A stretch of 64,000 bases of DNA from Inhella crocodyli (GCF_004004565.1 NZ_SACM01000004.1:248001-312000), one strand, 5' to 3'. Numbered from the stretch's first letter, positions 43,077 to 52,448 are shown. Numbers and translations are program-made. Notes: generated from the sequence alone by a model not told the origin.

Positions 43077-43677
43077 GTCTGTTCTTCCTCATGCGGGGGT
43101 CCGCCATTCTCCGTTGCCCACCGACCCCGCCGTGCTGCTGCTGCCCGGTTGGCAAAACAGCGGCGAGGGGCATTGGCAAACGCTGTGGGAGGGCTACTTT
43201 GGCGACCGGCGCGTGGACCAGCACGACTGGATGACCCCGCGCCGGGGTGACTGGATGACCCAGCTGGAAGAGGCCGTGCTCGCCCACGCCGCCGGGCCCG
43301 AGGCGGCGCGGCCCTTGTTGCTGGCGGCGCACAGCCTGGGCTGCCACCTGGTGGCGGCGTGGGCTGCGCACAGCCAGAACGCCGCCCGCGTGTCCGGCGC
43401 GCTGCTCGTCGCCCCGCCGGACACCGAACAGGACGACTGGCCGACCGTGCTGCCCAGCTGGCGCGAACCGGTGCGGCAGGCCCTGCCCTTCCCGGCGCTG
43501 GTGCTGAGCAGCACCGACGACCCCTACGACCGCGCCGGCCGCGCGGCGCTGCTGGCCACCGCCTGGGGCGCCACGCACCTCAGCCTGGGCAGGCGCGGCC
43601 ACGTCAACGCCGACAGCGGCCTGGGCCTGTGGCCGCAGGGGCGGGCATACCTGCGGAGCTTGCTCGATGGCCAGTGA
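43075..43677 (+). CDS. RBBP9/YdeN-type serine hydrolase
   Basis: A 200-residue small alpha/beta hydrolase: [20 protein letters not shown], the nucleophile elbow [29 protein letters not shown], an acid in [14 protein letters not shown] and the histidine in [12 protein letters not shown]. This is the RBBP9/YdeN (DUF1234-like) serine hydrolase group. The ATG at 43075 overlaps the argC start on the opposite strand; a TTG at about 43115, just before [11 protein letters not shown], is an alternative start. The next gene overlaps it by 11 bases. Substrate unknown. Confidence 0.88.
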   Translation: MSVLPHAGVRHSPLPTDPAVLLLPGWQNSGEGHWQTLWEGYFGDRRVDQHDWMTPRRGDWMTQLEEAVLAHAAGPEAARPLLLAAHSLGCHLVAAWAAHSQNAARVSGALLVAPPDTEQDDWPTVLPSWREPVRQALPFPALVLSSTDDPYDRAGRAALLATAWGATHLSLGRRGHVNADSGLGLWPQGRAYLRSLLDGQ

Positions 43678-44239
43678 AGGCCGCGACCCCGACCCCTTGT
43701 GGCGCAACAGCCCGGTCAAGCTGGGCCTGCTGCACGCGGCGTTCTATGCGCTCTACATGGCCTTGGGGGCGCTCGCGGTGGGGGGCATCACGCGCTCTTG
43801 GCTCGGTGCGGCCATTGGTGCAGCCGTCATGGGCCTGCTTGTGCTGACGGCCGGGCTGAGCGTGGTCGACGGCTTGTTCGCACCCTTTGAATGGCTGCGC
43901 CGGGGCAGCCTGGCGCGCCTGGAAGGCCGCCACTACAGCTTCGCCGGCCAGGCCCTGGACATCCACGACGACGGCCGCGAGTGCTGGATCGCCGAGCACA
44001 GCATCCGCAAGGCCCTGGGCCACGCGCGCGACGACGCCTTCAAGGCCCGCTTCGCCAACCAATGGCGCGAGGCGCGCGAGCTCGGCCTGCCGGGCAAGGC
44101 GCTGTGGGTGCGCGTGAGCGCGCTGCACCAGCACCTGGCCGACGCGCCCGAACGCATGGACCCGCGCCGCGTGCGCCTGCGCACCTACCTCGACCGCGAC
44201 GTGATGCAACCGGCCGCGCGCCGGCGAGACCGCGTCTGA
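43667..44239 (+). CDS. membrane protein with cytoplasmic domain, unknown function
   Basis: A 190-residue protein: two membrane helices (about 18-42 and 47-70) and then a soluble part (about 80-190) beginning RRGSLARLEGRHYSFAGQ and containing LDIHDDGRECWIAEHSIRKA, LGHARDD and LRTYLDRDVM. The soluble part recalls a KilA-N/BRO-like or phage-antirepressor-like wHTH piece, but this is only an impression. It overlaps the serine hydrolase gene by 11 bases and is convergent with the next. I do not assign a function. Confidence 0.75.
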   Translation: MASEGRDPDPLWRNSPVKLGLLHAAFYALYMALGALAVGGITRSWLGAAIGAAVMGLLVLTAGLSVVDGLFAPFEWLRRGSLARLEGRHYSFAGQALDIHDDGRECWIAEHSIRKALGHARDDAFKARFANQWREARELGLPGKALWVRVSALHQHLADAPERMDPRRVRLRTYLDRDVMQPAARRRDRV

Positions 44240-44258
44240 TTCGCGCCGACCCCGGCCC

Positions 44259-45098
44259 TCAATCGCTGATCGCCGTCCGCTCGGCCCGCTGGCGCAGGTA
44301 CTGCTGCAGCTGCAGGCGTTGCTCGTCGCGCGCGCCGGGCGGGTAACTCAGCACCTTCAGCTGCAACCAGGCGTCTTGGCGGGACAGCTGACGCACCGCC
44401 GCGTCGATCTGCAGCAGCAAGTCCTGACCCACCGACCGGCCACACGCGACGTGCACCGGCGGCGTTTGCCGGCCCTCGCGCACCAAGCGCAGGTCCAACT
44501 GGCCCGGCTGGGTTTGGAGCCACCCGTTGGCGTTCTCCAGCAGGTAGTCCATGCGGCCCTGCTGCAGCATGGGCAGGAGCTTGGCGTCCGGGGGCATGGA
44601 TTCGCGGCGCGGCTGGAACTCGTCCAGCACGCGGTCCAACTCGTCGCCATAGCTGCGCTGGCGACCGAACAGGCCGCGCAACTCGCCCGCGGCCAGCAGC
44701 TCGCGCAGCGACAACTCCGGCCCCGGCGGCAGGCGCCCGGGCAAGGCCACCAGCAGCATGCGCAGGCTGGGACTCAGCTCCACGAAGCGGGCCACCTTCA
44801 GGCGCTCGTTCGTTTTGAAAGCGTCGGCGAAGCAGACCGGGCGGCCCAAGCGCATGTCGCGCCAGACCTTCTCCAAGGACATGGCCTCGACGCGGTGCTC
44901 GACGTCTGGCAGCTGCGCCGCCAGCATCCGCAGGGTTTGGTCCATCGGCCCCTGGCCCAAGGCCTCGATGCGACGGGCCTCGGGGCGTTCGTGCTCCGGG
45001 GGGCCCTCCACGATTGCCCAGACCAGAACGGGACGCGCCCATGCCGCGGCGGGCAGCAGGGCCCACAGCAAGGCCAGGCCAAGCAGCAGCGGTCGCAT
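44259..45098 (-). CDS. periplasmic substrate-binding-like protein (TIGR02285-like)
   Basis: A 279-residue protein with a signal peptide (LLLGLALLWALLPAAAWA) and a type 2 periplasmic-binding fold related to the small SBP-bac-3 group without a transporter: VWAIVEGPPEHERP near the N-terminus, MRLGRPVCFADAFKTNER, and RLPPGPELSLRELL, GRMDYLLENANG. This pattern matches TIGR02285-type proteins of unknown function as I remember them. The ATG at 45098 is chosen because it starts the signal peptide. No transporter genes are adjacent. Confidence 0.8.
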   Translation of the reverse strand: MRPLLLGLALLWALLPAAAWARPVLVWAIVEGPPEHERPEARRIEALGQGPMDQTLRMLAAQLPDVEHRVEAMSLEKVWRDMRLGRPVCFADAFKTNERLKVARFVELSPSLRMLLVALPGRLPPGPELSLRELLAAGELRGLFGRQRSYGDELDRVLDEFQPRRESMPPDAKLLPMLQQGRMDYLLENANGWLQTQPGQLDLRLVREGRQTPPVHVACGRSVGQDLLLQIDAAVRQLSRQDAWLQLKVLSYPPGARDEQRLQLQQYLRQRAERTAISD

Positions 45099-45154
45099 GG
45101 CCTGGAATCTACCCCGAGGCCCGCTGGCGTGAGCAGGCAACGACAATCCCGGCC

Positions 45155-46039
45155 ATGGTCACGAAACGCCCCAAAGGTCTTGGTCTCGGCCTGGACGCCC
45201 TGCTCGGCCCCAAGGTGGCCGACGCCCCCGCGCCCGCCGGTGCGCCGTCGACGCTGAAAGTTGCCCAGCTGCAGGCCGGCAAGTACCAGCCGCGCACGCG
45301 CATGGACGAGGGCTCGCTGTACGAGCTGGCCGAGAGCATCAAGTCGCAAGGCGTGATGCAACCGATCCTGGTCCGCCCGGTCGGCAAAGACCGCTACGAG
45401 ATCATTGCCGGCGAGCGCCGCTTCCGCGCCTCACAACTGGCCGGCCTGAGCGAGGTGCCGGTCCTCGTCAAGGACGTGCCCGACGAAGCCGCGGCGGTCA
45501 TGGCGCTGATCGAAAACATCCAGCGCGAGGACCTCAACCCGCTGGAAGAAGCGCAGGGCCTGCAGCGCCTGGTGAACGAGTTCGGCCTGACGCACGAGCA
45601 GGCCGCGCAGTCCGTCGGCCGATCGCGCAGCGCCGCCAGCAACCTGCTGCGCCTGCTGCAGCTGGCCGAGCCAGTGCAAGGCCTGCTGATGGCCGGCGAC
45701 CTGGACATGGGCCACGCCCGCGCCCTGCTCGCGCTCGACAAGACCGCGCAGATCACCACCGCCCACGAGGTGGTGGCCAAGAAGCTCAGCGTGCGCGACA
45801 CCGAGAAGCTCGTCGCCCGCACCGCCGCCGGCCGCCAACAGCCGCTGCTGCGCGTGAAGAACGAAAAGAGCCGCGACCTGCTGCGCCTGGAAGAAGAGCT
45901 CAGCGACCTGCTGGCCGCCGAGGTCGAGATCCGCGTGCTCAAGACCAACAAGCGCGGCCAAAGCGGCGAGATGGCCATCGCCTTCGGCTCGCTGGACGCG
46001 CTGCAGGGCGTGATCGATCGCCTGCGCGGGCCGCAGTGA
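45155..46039 (+). CDS. parB: chromosome-partitioning protein ParB
   Basis: A 294-residue ParB: MVTKRPKGLGLGLDALLG, QLQAGKYQPRTRMDEGSLYE, the CTP-binding/arginine-rich box IAGERRFRASQLAGL, LIENIQREDLNPLEEAQG, a helix-turn-helix (LTHEQAAQSVGRSRSAASNL) and a C-terminal dimerisation domain. It loads at the parS sites at 32628 and 34071 and works with ParA. Normally parB follows parA at once; here 13 genes lie between them. No clear ribosome-binding site is seen before the ATG. Confidence 0.97.
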   Translation: MVTKRPKGLGLGLDALLGPKVADAPAPAGAPSTLKVAQLQAGKYQPRTRMDEGSLYELAESIKSQGVMQPILVRPVGKDRYEIIAGERRFRASQLAGLSEVPVLVKDVPDEAAAVMALIENIQREDLNPLEEAQGLQRLVNEFGLTHEQAAQSVGRSRSAASNLLRLLQLAEPVQGLLMAGDLDMGHARALLALDKTAQITTAHEVVAKKLSVRDTEKLVARTAAGRQQPLLRVKNEKSRDLLRLEEELSDLLAAEVEIRVLKTNKRGQSGEMAIAFGSLDALQGVIDRLRGPQ

Positions 46040-46046
46040 GCGCGGC

Positions 46047-46565
46047 TTGAGCTGGACCCTGCGCGTCGCCACCCCGGCCGACGCGCTGCGCTTGAGCGTG
46101 CTGGCCACCCAGGTCTGGCTGGACACCTACTGCGCCGAGGGCGTCGACGACTCGCTGGCGCGCGAGGTGCGCCACAGCTGCGGCCCCGAGGCCTTCGACG
46201 CGCGGCTGCAAGAGCCCCTGCGCCACCACCTGCTGGCCGAGCGCGACGGTGGCTTCGTGCAGGCCTTCGTCGAGCTGTTGCCCGACCAAGCCCTCCCGCT
46301 GGCCGGCCTCGAGCCCGGGGCGGAGGTGGTGCGCCTGTACGTGCAACCGTCGGCGCAAGGCCACGGCCTGGGCGGGCGCTTGCTGTCCGCCGCCGGCGAC
46401 TGGGCCCGCGCGCGTGCGCAGCGCAGCCTGTGGCTCACCGTGTGGACGGGCAACGCACGGGCGCGGCGCTTCTACGCCGGCCAGGGCTTCCACGACCTGG
46501 GGGCCACCCACTTCGAGTTCGAGGGACGGCGCTACGCCAACCAGGTGCTTCAGCGCGGCCTGTGA
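46047..46565 (+). CDS. GNAT-family N-acetyltransferase
   Basis: A 172-residue GNAT enzyme starting at TTG, 7 bases after parB. The acetyl-CoA loop is VVRLYVQPSAQGHGLGGRLL and the C-terminal part is WTGNARARRFYAGQGFHDLG. A weak 8-base-pair hairpin follows. Probably in the parB transcript; substrate unknown. Confidence 0.85.
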   Translation: MSWTLRVATPADALRLSVLATQVWLDTYCAEGVDDSLAREVRHSCGPEAFDARLQEPLRHHLLAERDGGFVQAFVELLPDQALPLAGLEPGAEVVRLYVQPSAQGHGLGGRLLSAAGDWARARAQRSLWLTVWTGNARARRFYAGQGFHDLGATHFEFEGRRYANQVLQRGL

Positions 46566-46586
46566 CGCGCCTTTGAAGCCGAACAA

Positions 46587-46613
46587 CAAGGCACCTGCGG
46601 GGGCCTTGTTCGT
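46587..46613 (+). terminator. weak hairpin after the GNAT gene
   Basis: AACAAGGC and GCCTTGTT form an 8-base-pair stem around an 11-base loop, about 20 bases after the stop. There is no U run, so termination here is uncertain. Confidence 0.35.
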
Positions 46614-46772
46614 GTCCACCCCACCGCCCGTCGGGACGTTCAATCGAGACACTGCACAAGCCCCCCTGCTTTGGGGCAAGATGGGGCGCAACGGTTTCGC
46701 AAGGTTTCGTTTCGACGCAGGGTGTTGTCCAGCCCGGTCACCACCCTCGCGCCTTCTCAGGAGGTGAACGCG

Positions 46773-48695
46773 ATGGACGTGATCAGCCACTTTGCGCAGC
46801 GCTACGAGCGCACCAAGGTCGAAGAGCTCTCGCTCGAGGACTACCTGGCCGAGTGCAAGCGCAACCCGATGGCCTATGCCAGTGCGGCCGAGCGCATGCT
46901 GCAGGCCATCGGCGAGCCGCAAACCATCGACACGCGCAACGACCCGCGCCTGTCGCGCATCTTCCAAAACAAGCTCATCAAGATCTACCCGGCCTTCGCC
47001 GAGTTCTACGGCCTGGAAGACGCCATCGAGCAGGTGGTGGCCTACTTCCGCCACGCGGCGCAGGGCCTGGAAGAGAAGAAGCAAATCCTCTACCTGCTGG
47101 GCCCGGTGGGCGGCGGCAAGAGCAGCATCGCCGAGCGGCTCAAGCAACTGATGGAGCAGGTGCCGTTCTTCGCCATCAAAGGCAGCCCGGTGAACGAGAG
47201 CCCCTTGGGCCTGTTCGACCCGGTGGAAGACGGGCCCATCTTGGAGCGCGAGTACGGCATCCCCAAGCGCTACCTCAACCGCATCATGAGCCCCTGGGCG
47301 GTGAAGCGCCTGGAGGAGTACGGTGGCGACATCCGGCAGTTCAAGGTCGTCAAGCGCTACCCCAGCGTGCTCAAGCAGGTCGGCGTGGCCAAGACGGAAC
47401 CCGGCGACGAGAACAACCAAGACATCTCCAGCCTCGTCGGCAAGGTCGACATCCGCAAGCTCGAAACCTTCGCCCAGGACGACCCCGACGCCTACAGCTA
47501 CAGCGGCGGCCTGTGCCTGGCCAACCAAGGCCTGCTGGAGTTCGTGGAGATGTTCAAGGCGCCCATCAAGGTGCTGCACCCGCTGCTGACCGCCACGCAA
47601 GAGGGCAACTTCAAGGGCACCGAGGGCTTCGGTGCCATCCCGTTTGACGGCGTGATCCTGGCGCACTCGAACGAGAGCGAGTGGAAGGCCTTCCGCAACA
47701 ACAAGAACAACGAGGCCTTCCTCGACCGCATCTACATCGTCAAGGTGCCCTACTGCCTGCGCGTCACCGAAGAGATCAAGATCTACGAGAAGCTGGTGCG
47801 CCACTCGTCGCTGGCCACCGCGCCCTGCGCCCCGGGCACGCTGAAGATGATGGCGCAGTTCGCCGTGCTCACGCGCTTGAAGGAGCCCGAGAACTCGTCG
47901 CTGTTCAGCAAGATGCAGGTCTACGACGGCGAGAACCTCAAGGACACCGACCCCAAGGCCAAGTCCATCCAGGAGTACCGCGACTACGCCGGCGTCGACG
48001 AGGGCATGAGCGGCATCAGCACGCGCTTCGCCTACAAGATCTTGAGCAAGGTCTTCAACTTCGATTCGCAAGAGGTGGCCGCCAACCCGGTGCACCTGAT
48101 GTACGTGCTCGAGCAGCAAATCGAACGAGAGCAGTTCCCCAAAGAAACCGAAGAGAAGTTCGTCGGCTTCATCAAAGAGCACCTGGCCCAGCGCTATGCC
48201 GAATTCATCGGCAAGGAGATCCAGACGGCTTACCTGGAGAGCTACAGCGAGTACGGCCAGAACCTGTTCGACCGCTACGTGACCTACGCCGACTACTGGA
48301 TCCAGGACAGCGAGTACCGCGACAGCGACACCGGCGAGGTCTTCGACCGCGCCAGCCTGAACGCCGAACTCGAGAAGATGGAGAAGCCCGCGGGCATCGC
48401 CAACCCCAAGGACTTCCGCAACGAGATCGTCAACTTCGTGCTGCGCGCCCGCGCCAACAACGGCGGCAAGAACCCGAGTTGGACCAGCTACGAAAAGCTG
48501 CGCGCCGTCATCGAAAAGAAGATGTTCAGCAACACCGAGGACCTGCTGCCCGTCATCAGCTTCAACGCCAAGGCCAGCGCCGAGGACGCCAAGAAGCACG
48601 AGAACTTCGTGCAGCGCATGGTGGACAAGGGCTACACCGCCAAGCAGGTGCGGCTGCTGTGCGAGTGGTACTTGAGGGTGCGCAAGTCGTCGTGA
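46773..48695 (+). CDS. prkA: PrkA-type serine protein kinase / AAA ATPase
   Basis: A 640-residue YeaG/PrkA protein. The AAA-like N-terminal part has LLGPVGGGKSSIAERL as the P-loop; the PrkA C-terminal domain follows (VLTRLKEPENSSLFSKMQVY, GVDEGMSGISTRFAYKI). A strong AGGAGGT 7 bases before the ATG fixes the start; a longer in-frame start is less likely. Known in E. coli as YeaG, it acts in starvation and nitrogen stress, and is encoded with yeaH and ycgB, as here. Confidence 0.95.
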   Translation: MDVISHFAQRYERTKVEELSLEDYLAECKRNPMAYASAAERMLQAIGEPQTIDTRNDPRLSRIFQNKLIKIYPAFAEFYGLEDAIEQVVAYFRHAAQGLEEKKQILYLLGPVGGGKSSIAERLKQLMEQVPFFAIKGSPVNESPLGLFDPVEDGPILEREYGIPKRYLNRIMSPWAVKRLEEYGGDIRQFKVVKRYPSVLKQVGVAKTEPGDENNQDISSLVGKVDIRKLETFAQDDPDAYSYSGGLCLANQGLLEFVEMFKAPIKVLHPLLTATQEGNFKGTEGFGAIPFDGVILAHSNESEWKAFRNNKNNEAFLDRIYIVKVPYCLRVTEEIKIYEKLVRHSSLATAPCAPGTLKMMAQFAVLTRLKEPENSSLFSKMQVYDGENLKDTDPKAKSIQEYRDYAGVDEGMSGISTRFAYKILSKVFNFDSQEVAANPVHLMYVLEQQIEREQFPKETEEKFVGFIKEHLAQRYAEFIGKEIQTAYLESYSEYGQNLFDRYVTYADYWIQDSEYRDSDTGEVFDRASLNAELEKMEKPAGIANPKDFRNEIVNFVLRARANNGGKNPSWTSYEKLRAVIEKKMFSNTEDLLPVISFNAKASAEDAKKHENFVQRMVDKGYTAKQVRLLCEWYLRVRKSS

Positions 48696-48715
48696 GTCGT
48701 TAAGAGGAGAGCGCC

Positions 48716-49975
48716 TTGCTGCAATCCATCATCGACCGAAGGTTGTCGGGCAAGAACAAGAGCATCGGCAACCGCGAGCGCTTCCTGCGCCGGGTCAAGG
48801 ACCAGGTCAAGGAGGCCGTGCGCCGCGCGGTCGATGGCCGCTCCATCCGCGACATGGCCCAGGGCGAAGAGGTCCGCATCCCCAAGAAGGACCTGAGCGA
48901 GCCCGTGTTCCAGCACGGGGAGGGCGGCGTGCGCGAGGTGGTGCGGCCCGGCAACCGCGAGTACGTCAAGGGCGACCGCTCGCCCAAGCCGCAGCAGGGG
49001 GGCGGCCAAGGCGGCGGTGGACAGGCCAGCGACAGCGGCGAGGGCGACGACGACTTCGTCTTCACGCTCACGCGCGAAGAGTTCATGGACGCCTTCTTCG
49101 AAGACCTGGCGCTGCCGCACCTCATCCGCACCGAGCTGACCGAGCAGCCCGAGTGGAAGTCGCACCGCGCTGGGTTCGTGAGCGACGGCTCGCCCACCAA
49201 CCTGCACGTGGTGCGCAGCATGCGCGGGGCCCTGGGCCGCCGCATCGCGCTGGGCCTGGGCAAGCGCCGCACGCTGGCCGAGTTGGAGATGGAATTGGAA
49301 GGCGCCACCGAGCCGCGCCGCACGGTGCTCTTGGCCGAGATCGCGGAGCTCAAGCGCCGCATCCAGGCCATCCCCTTTCTCGACCCCATCGACCTGCGCT
49401 TTCGCAACCGCGTCCGCGTGCCCGTGCCCAGCACCAATGCGGTCATGTTCTGCCTGATGGACGTCAGCGGCAGCATGGACGAGTCGCGCAAGGACCTGGC
49501 CAAGCGCTTCTTCATCCTGCTCTACCTGTTCCTCACGCGGCACTACGAGAAGGTCGAGCTCGTCTTCATCCGCCACCACACGCAGGCCAGCGAGGTCGAC
49601 GAGCAGAACTTCTTCCACGCGACGGAGACCGGCGGCACGGTGGTCAGCAGCGCGCTGCTGCTGATGCACCAAATCCAGCAAGCCCGCTACCCGGCCTCGC
49701 AATGGAACATCTACGGCGCGCAGGCCAGCGACGGCGACAACTGGCACCACGACAGCAGCTACTGCCGCGACCTGCTGAGCGACAAGCTGCTGCCGGTGTG
49801 CCGCTACTTCGCCTACGTGCAGGTGGCCGATCCCGAGCAGAACCTGTGGGACGAATACAGCGCGCTGGCCAACGAGGTGGGCCCGCACTTTGCGATGCGC
49901 AAGGCGTGCGAGGCGTCGGACATCTACCCGGTGTTTCGGGAGTTGTTTCGGAAGGATGGGAGGGTGGCGGCGTGA
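48716..49975 (+). CDS. yeaH: YeaH/DUF444 family VWA-containing protein
   Basis: A 419-residue DUF444 protein. The N-terminal region is basic (IIDRRLSGKNKSIGNRERFL), followed by a disordered Gly/Ser linker near residues 85-110, and a von Willebrand A domain with the MIDAS motif MDVSGSMDE and TGGTVVSSAL. It starts at TTG 20 bases after prkA, with GAGGAGAG ahead. It acts with PrkA in the yeaGH stress operon, by analogy to E. coli. Confidence 0.94.
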   Translation: MLQSIIDRRLSGKNKSIGNRERFLRRVKDQVKEAVRRAVDGRSIRDMAQGEEVRIPKKDLSEPVFQHGEGGVREVVRPGNREYVKGDRSPKPQQGGGQGGGGQASDSGEGDDDFVFTLTREEFMDAFFEDLALPHLIRTELTEQPEWKSHRAGFVSDGSPTNLHVVRSMRGALGRRIALGLGKRRTLAELEMELEGATEPRRTVLLAEIAELKRRIQAIPFLDPIDLRFRNRVRVPVPSTNAVMFCLMDVSGSMDESRKDLAKRFFILLYLFLTRHYEKVELVFIRHHTQASEVDEQNFFHATETGGTVVSSALLLMHQIQQARYPASQWNIYGAQASDGDNWHHDSSYCRDLLSDKLLPVCRYFAYVQVADPEQNLWDEYSALANEVGPHFAMRKACEASDIYPVFRELFRKDGRVAA

Positions 49976-49994
49976 TGCCTTTGGGTGTTCGTTT

Positions 49995-50395
49995 TGGCGT
50001 GAGAGCCCGTAGGGGCTTCACCCCTGCACCCGACCCCCTTTTGTCTTGCCAAAAGGGGGGAAAAGCGCAACGCTTATCAGTCCGGGCTGTTCGGTGTTTG
50101 GCGGTTGGCTGTTCGGCTGTTCCGGCTGTTGCCCCGTTCGGAAGCGCCGAGCAGCGCAGTGAAGGGGGGCGCGCGCGTCAGCGCGCTTCAAGCACTGACC
50201 CGGGATTGCTGTTTGACCGAAGCGAACGCAGTGAGCGCAGGGAGTTCAATCCCGCGGCCCCCCGGAACGAGCAGCGCAGGGAACCCCTGGCGCAGCCAGG
50301 GGCGCTGGAGCCGGGGCGGCGCTTTTGGTTCCTTTTGGCAAGACAAAAGGAACTCCGGGTGCAGGGCGGACAGCGCCTGCGGGCTCTCACTCCAC
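49995..50395. repeat. hairpin-forming interspersed repeat in the yeaH-spoVR gap
   Basis: The 445-base gap between yeaH and spoVR has no gene. Its ends are inverted: CCTTTTGTCTTGCCAAAAGG at 50037-50056 and its exact complement at 50331-50350. Outside these, GAGAGCCC (50001-50008) pairs with GGGCTCTC near 50380, and CCCTGCACCC pairs with GGGTGCAGGG. Inside, GGGATTG / CAATCCC form a smaller inverted pair around 50204-50253. Each 20-base arm is itself an imperfect palindrome. Other frames read as arginine-rich nonsense. This layout resembles MITE- or REP-like repeats of Burkholderiales genomes; it may also act as a transcript-processing structure. Confidence 0.75.
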
Positions 50396-50420
50396 GCGAA
50401 CCCACATCGGGGAGCGCTCG

Positions 50421-52013
50421 ATGACCACCATCGAAAACCGCCGCTTCACCACCGTCGGCCCCAACGCCCACGAATGGGGCGGCCGCCGCGCCCCCCAGCC
50501 GCTGCAAGAAATGAAGCCGCTGGCCCAGCGCCCAGACCAACCGCTCCCCAGCCCCAGCGACTGGACCTTCGACCTCGTCGAGCAGTACCACGAGGCCATC
50601 CGCGCCACCGCCGAGCGCTATGGCCTGGACACCTACCCGAACCAACTCGAAATCATCACCGCCGAGCAAATGATGGACGCCTACGCCAGCGTGGGCATGC
50701 CGGTGAACTACCGGCACTGGAGCTACGGCAAGGAGTTCATCCAGACCGAGCGCCACTACAAGCGCGGGCAGATGGGCTTGGCCTACGAGATCGTCATCAA
50801 CTCCGACCCCTGCATCAGCTACCTGATGGAGGAGAACACCCTGGCCATGCAGGCCCTGGTCATCGCCCACGCGGCCTACGGGCACAACAGCTTCTTCAAG
50901 GGCAACTACCTGTTCCGCATGTGGACCGATGCAGCGTCCATCATCGACTACCTCGTCTACGCCAAGGGCTACATCGCCCAGTGCGAGCAGGCCCACGGCC
51001 TCGACGCGGTCGAGGCCGTGCTCGACAGCTGCCACGCGCTGATGAACCACGGCGTGGACCGATACCGCCGCCCCGCCAAGCTCAGCCTGGCCAAGGAGCG
51101 CGCCATGCAAGAGGAGCGCGAGGCCTACCTGCAGCGTCAGCTCAACGACCTGTGGCGCACCGTGCCGCGCAAAGAGAGTGCCGAGGCCGAGGCGCAAGCC
51201 CGCCGCTTCCCGGCCGAGCCGCAAGAGAACCTGCTGTACTTCATCGAGAAGAACGCACCCTTGCTCGAACCCTGGCAGCGCGAGATCGTGCGCATCGTGC
51301 GCAAGATCGCGCAGTACTTCTACCCGCAGCGACAAACGCAGGTGATGAACGAGGGCTGGGCCACGTTCTGGCACCACCGCCTGCTGAACCAGATGTACGA
51401 CGACGGCCTGCTGGCCGACGGCTTGATGATCGAGTGGCTGAGCTCGCACACCAACGTCATCGCGCAGCGGCCCATGCAGGCGCTGAACCCCTATGCCCTG
51501 GGCTTCGCGATGTACACCGACATGAAGCGCATCTGCGAGGCGCCCACCGACGAAGACCGCCGCTGGTTCCCCGACCTGGCCGGCACGCCCTGGTTGCCCT
51601 CGCTGCACCACGCCATGCGCAACTTCAAGGACGAGAGCTTCATCGGCCAGTTCCTCAGCCCCAAGGTGATGCGCGACTTCCGGCTCTTCAGCATCCTGGA
51701 CGACGAGAGCGAGCGCGAGTACCTGATCAGCGCCATCCACGACGACGAGGGCTACCGCCACGTGCGCCGCACCCTGGCGGCCAACTACGACCTCGGCCAG
51801 CGCGAGCCCAACATCCAGGTGTGGAACGTGAACCTGCGCGGCGACCGCGCCCTCACCCTGCGCCACACCATGCACCAAGGCAGGCCCATGGAGGGCAAGT
51901 CGGCGCAAGAGGTGCTCAAGCACGTGGCCCGGCTGTGGGGCTTTGGGGTGCACCTCGAGTCGTTCAACGCCCGCGAGGAGTTGGTGCAGCGCTGGAGCGC
52001 CCTGGCGCCCTAA
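50421..52013 (+). CDS. spoVR: SpoVR/YcgB family protein
   Basis: A 530-residue SpoVR-like protein: WTFDLVEQYHEAIRATAERY, YPNQLEIITAEQMMDAY, GMPVNYRHWSYGKEFI, MNEGWATFWHHRLLN and LNPYALGF. It is the third member of the yeaG-yeaH-ycgB set and is full length. GGGGAG precedes the ATG. The function is unknown beyond association with the PrkA/YeaH stress response; a hairpin repeat lies between it and yeaH. Confidence 0.95.
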   Translation: MTTIENRRFTTVGPNAHEWGGRRAPQPLQEMKPLAQRPDQPLPSPSDWTFDLVEQYHEAIRATAERYGLDTYPNQLEIITAEQMMDAYASVGMPVNYRHWSYGKEFIQTERHYKRGQMGLAYEIVINSDPCISYLMEENTLAMQALVIAHAAYGHNSFFKGNYLFRMWTDAASIIDYLVYAKGYIAQCEQAHGLDAVEAVLDSCHALMNHGVDRYRRPAKLSLAKERAMQEEREAYLQRQLNDLWRTVPRKESAEAEAQARRFPAEPQENLLYFIEKNAPLLEPWQREIVRIVRKIAQYFYPQRQTQVMNEGWATFWHHRLLNQMYDDGLLADGLMIEWLSSHTNVIAQRPMQALNPYALGFAMYTDMKRICEAPTDEDRRWFPDLAGTPWLPSLHHAMRNFKDESFIGQFLSPKVMRDFRLFSILDDESEREYLISAIHDDEGYRHVRRTLAANYDLGQREPNIQVWNVNLRGDRALTLRHTMHQGRPMEGKSAQEVLKHVARLWGFGVHLESFNAREELVQRWSALAP

Positions 52014-52074
52014 AACGACAACACCCCGCCCGCCATCGCGGCGAACGGGGTGCTGGGGATCGAAACCCGGCGCT

Positions 52075-52335
52075 TCAGCCGGTCTTTTCGGGCTTGGCCG
52101 CGGGCTTCTTGGCCGGGTCCACCACCGGATGCACCGGCTGCGTGGGGTGCTTGTCGTCGGCCTTCTTGGCCGCGGCACTGGCCGGCGCGGCCGCCGGCTT
52201 GGGCGCCTCGGCCTTGGGCTTCGGCTTGGACGCCTCGAGGGTCGGGTGGGCCGGGGCCGTGGGGCTGGACTGGGCCAGCGCCCAAGCGGGCAGGGTCAAG
52301 GCGGCAGCGGCCAAGAGGCCGGTCAATCGACGCAT
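52075..52335 (-). CDS. small secreted Lys/Ala/Pro-rich protein
   Basis: An 86-residue protein with a signal peptide (MRRLTGLLAAAALTLPAWA) and a mature part almost wholly made of Pro, Ala and Lys with HPTQPVHPVVDPAKKP, so it is probably disordered and basic in the periplasm. It resembles small histone-H1-like or metal-tolerance accessory peptides but no family is recognised. It is convergent with spoVR. Confidence 0.7.
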   Translation of the reverse strand: MRRLTGLLAAAALTLPAWALAQSSPTAPAHPTLEASKPKPKAEAPKPAAAPASAAAKKADDKHPTQPVHPVVDPAKKPAAKPEKTG

Positions 52336-52448
52336 GGTGAAACCCTCGAACGAGTGGAAGGAGCACCGATTCTGGGCGTCTGGCGGCGGATGAACAGCGG
52401 GTTCCCCCGGGTGATGCGACAGAACGACTGTCGCGTGCGACAGGCTGC

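Noticed and set aside
50230-50260. tRNA-like T-loop sequence (GTTCAATCCC)
   Set aside because: It lies in the inverted repeat element, pairs with GGGATTG nearby, and has no cloverleaf around it.
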